A stretch of 33,767 bases of DNA from contig CALUGX010000017.1 of NCBI GenBank assembly GCA_944320285.1, positions 1 to 33,767 of the forward strand. The letters run 5' to 3'. This DNA comes from an uncultured Prevotella sp. (lineage in GTDB: Bacteria; Bacteroidota; Bacteroidia; Bacteroidales; Bacteroidaceae). The number at the start of each line of letters is the position of its first letter. The first letter of the stretch is position 1. A program made the position numbers and the translations under genes. Below the pieces are notes generated by a model, which had not been told where the DNA came from, did not search any database, and was given only the letters and a program-made list of their open reading frames with translations. Below, piece by piece: positions 32,710 through 33,767 of this stretch.

Positions 32710-32752
32710 TGAGGAAAGCCATCCGGAGAATACTGTTCTATACCGCTATGAA

Positions 32753-32884
32753 ATGACCAGTGATGTCAAGATGCGGATAGAGATGGGGCTTGTCATTTGC
32801 ATGGTGCTGCTTTGTTTGGTTTTCGCAGGCTTACCGGTTCCATGCTCTGTCCGCACTGCGGACAGCCCTGCCGCCGATGAGTAG
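32753..32884 (+). CDS. Possible 43-codon small membrane peptide in coupled micro-ORFs
   Basis: A 15-codon ORF begins at 32709, overlapping the fimbrillin stop (TAATG), and ends at 32756, overlapping the ATG at 32753 (ATGA). The second ORF encodes a peptide with one hydrophobic stretch (IEMGLVICMVLLCLVFAGL). The start-stop overlaps suggest real or remnant translation, perhaps a decayed gene. No family is recognised. Confidence 0.3.
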   Translation: MTSDVKMRIEMGLVICMVLLCLVFAGLPVPCSVRTADSPAADE

Positions 32885-32919
32885 CCCTCCGGCCATTTGA
32901 ACAAGCATCGGAAAAGAAT

Positions 32920-32951
32920 GCTGTGCAGCACACCGCCTGCACAGCTTTTTT
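32920..32951 (+). terminator. Intrinsic terminator after the fimbrial genes
   Basis: GCTGTGCAG (32920-32928) pairs exactly with CTGCACAGC (32937-32945), followed by TTTTTT. This is a clear 9-bp terminator closing the fimbrillin gene set. Confidence 0.9.
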
Positions 32952-33034
32952 ATACCCGCCGTCAGCTTCTTAAAAAAAAGTATATTTTTCAGGCCACTGA
33001 CCGGCAAAAATGCAGTTGATGAAGAATAATTGCA

Positions 33035-33075
33035 GCCCGTAAAACGGATTTTATACCGCTTTACGGGCATTTTTT
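33035..33075 (+). terminator. Second hairpin with T tract, upstream of the LytTR gene
   Basis: GCCCGTAAA (33035-33043) pairs with TTTACGGGC (33060-33068), with an inner CGG/CCG, then ATTTTTTATTT. It could terminate readthrough, or act as an attenuator for the regulator starting at 33100. Confidence 0.75.
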
Positions 33076-33099
33076 ATTTGTAATCAAAACATTATCATT

Positions 33100-33426
33100 A
33101 TGGTAAAACAACATCAATTAGTGATTATCCTGCCGGAAGACATGGCGGATATTCCGGTCAGAGTCATCAACAACCCGGACAGTATGGAACTTGTACTCAC
33201 CACGCTCCCGTCGGACGGAACACCGGCGGTGCGCAGTGAGCGTATGGAACGAAAGTACGCCTTCGTATGGCACCATGAGGACTACATCAAAGTAGCTCTG
33301 GACGAGATCTGCTGGATAGAAGCATCGGGAAGCTACAGCATTATCCACCTGACGCGTAAGCGGAAGCTGACCGTATCGTGCAACCTCGCCGCCAAATTCC
33401 TTATTATTTCTGTGCCAAATTACTGA
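33100..33426 (+). pseudogene. Truncated LytTR-type DNA-binding regulator
   Basis: Residues about 50-97 match the first half of a LytTR DNA-binding domain (YAFVWHHEDYIKVALDEICWIEASGSYSIIHL, then KLTVSCNLA). The second half, with the usual RIHRSYIVN motif, is missing. After about 33390 the sequence becomes AT-rich and reads AKFLIISVPNY to a stop. The change is abrupt, suggesting an insertion or rearrangement within the gene. LytTR proteins often control surface and fimbrial genes, so the intact gene may have regulated the preceding operon. The short fragment probably cannot bind DNA normally. Confidence 0.65.
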
Positions 33427-33767
33427 ATTTGCAAAAATCCTTTATACCTTTTCCACTATAAATCCCTGTCCACATCTTTCACAGGACATTCGTCCGCTTT
33501 ATCCGTTGCAGGTAGGCGGCCATCCGTTTGCGGACTGGCTCTTTCATTTTGATTTCTTTCTTCTTCCGCCCCCATTTTCTTTTCTGTGTCATCCGTTTCT
33601 TGGATTTGTTACTATAACCCGTTGGCAGAATTATTTGCACTCTTCGTGGCAGCTGCTTACGGTTTATTACATTTTAATTGTTTTTATTTACTGTCTTGTC
33701 CTGGCAAAAGTTGACACATTTATTAACGATAAAAAATGTGTAGAACAATGCGAAAGAGTCCAACAAA
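33391..33767. other. Unassigned sequence after the LytTR break, possibly the end of a mobile element
   Basis: No confident gene is visible. A minus-strand ORF of 39 codons (33456-33575) reads MGAEEERNQNERASP onward and ends DVDRDL; it could be a protein tail cut by rearrangement. A short inverted repeat (33714-33721 with 33734-33741) lies near the right edge. The switch point at about 33390 marks a sequence junction. Identity of the inserted DNA could not be determined. Confidence 0.3.

Noticed and set aside
33711-33740. Sigma70-like TTGACA...TAAAAA promoter near the right edge
   Set aside because: Bacteroidetes promoters use a different consensus, and the similarity may be chance in AT-rich DNA.

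Overview
The window looks like a chromosomal segment from a Bacteroidales bacterium, most likely Prevotellaceae or a close relative. Reasons: promoters follow the Bacteroidetes pattern TTTG-N19-TAnnTTTG (206-236, 11402-11375 on the minus strand, 11872-11902), Shine-Dalgarno sites are absent, and the gene families are typical of the phylum (DUF3127, PorD/DUF4835, BtuG, DUF4468, Porin_10-type porin, DUF6562-like fimbrillins, BspA-type leucine-rich repeats). No tRNA, rRNA or CRISPR array was found.

Layout. 1-1940: a surface lipoprotein behind a roughly 390-nt structured leader. 1958-8621: a conserved housekeeping block with an SSB-like DUF3127 gene divergent from dnaN, then a DnaQ-type exonuclease, coaBC, porD and recN. 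8773-11405: a minus-strand accessory island with an EcoRI-family adenine methyltransferase and a DUF262-HNH protein, preceded by a strong promoter and about 290 nt of highly structured leader. 11430-11783: non-coding repeats (a 29-bp-arm palindromic element, 43-nt tandem repeats, hairpins). 11872-17393: a cobalamin riboswitch and vitamin B12 uptake operon (btuB, btuG, btuF, btuC) without an adjacent btuD ATPase. 17427-19871: a convergent four-domain persulfide/sulfur-carrier protein. 20329-20961: an exported nitroreductase. 21210-26351: minus-strand genes for a LolC/E-type permease coupled to an aminotransferase, and a large porin coupled to a small membrane protein. 26463-27113: DUF4468. 27438-33426: a fimbria-like surface operon (OmpA-like/barrel protein, then three DUF6562-like lipoproteins) behind a long leader with a small ORF, ending in a LytTR regulator gene broken at about 33390.

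How the parts work together. The B12 genes form one riboswitch-controlled uptake path: BtuG captures B12 at the surface, BtuB imports it across the outer membrane, BtuF binds it in the periplasm and BtuC forms the inner-membrane channel. The methyltransferase and DUF262-HNH genes look like one restriction-modification or defence operon. The fimbrial genes are translationally linked and probably build a surface structure.

The most interesting unexplained signals are two leaders with mutually exclusive stems: 243-635 (plus strand, ahead of the lipoprotein) and 11080-11370 (minus strand, ahead of the methyltransferase). The second ends in a terminator-like hairpin with a U6 tract before the gene. 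All functional statements come from reading the sequence; no database search was run.
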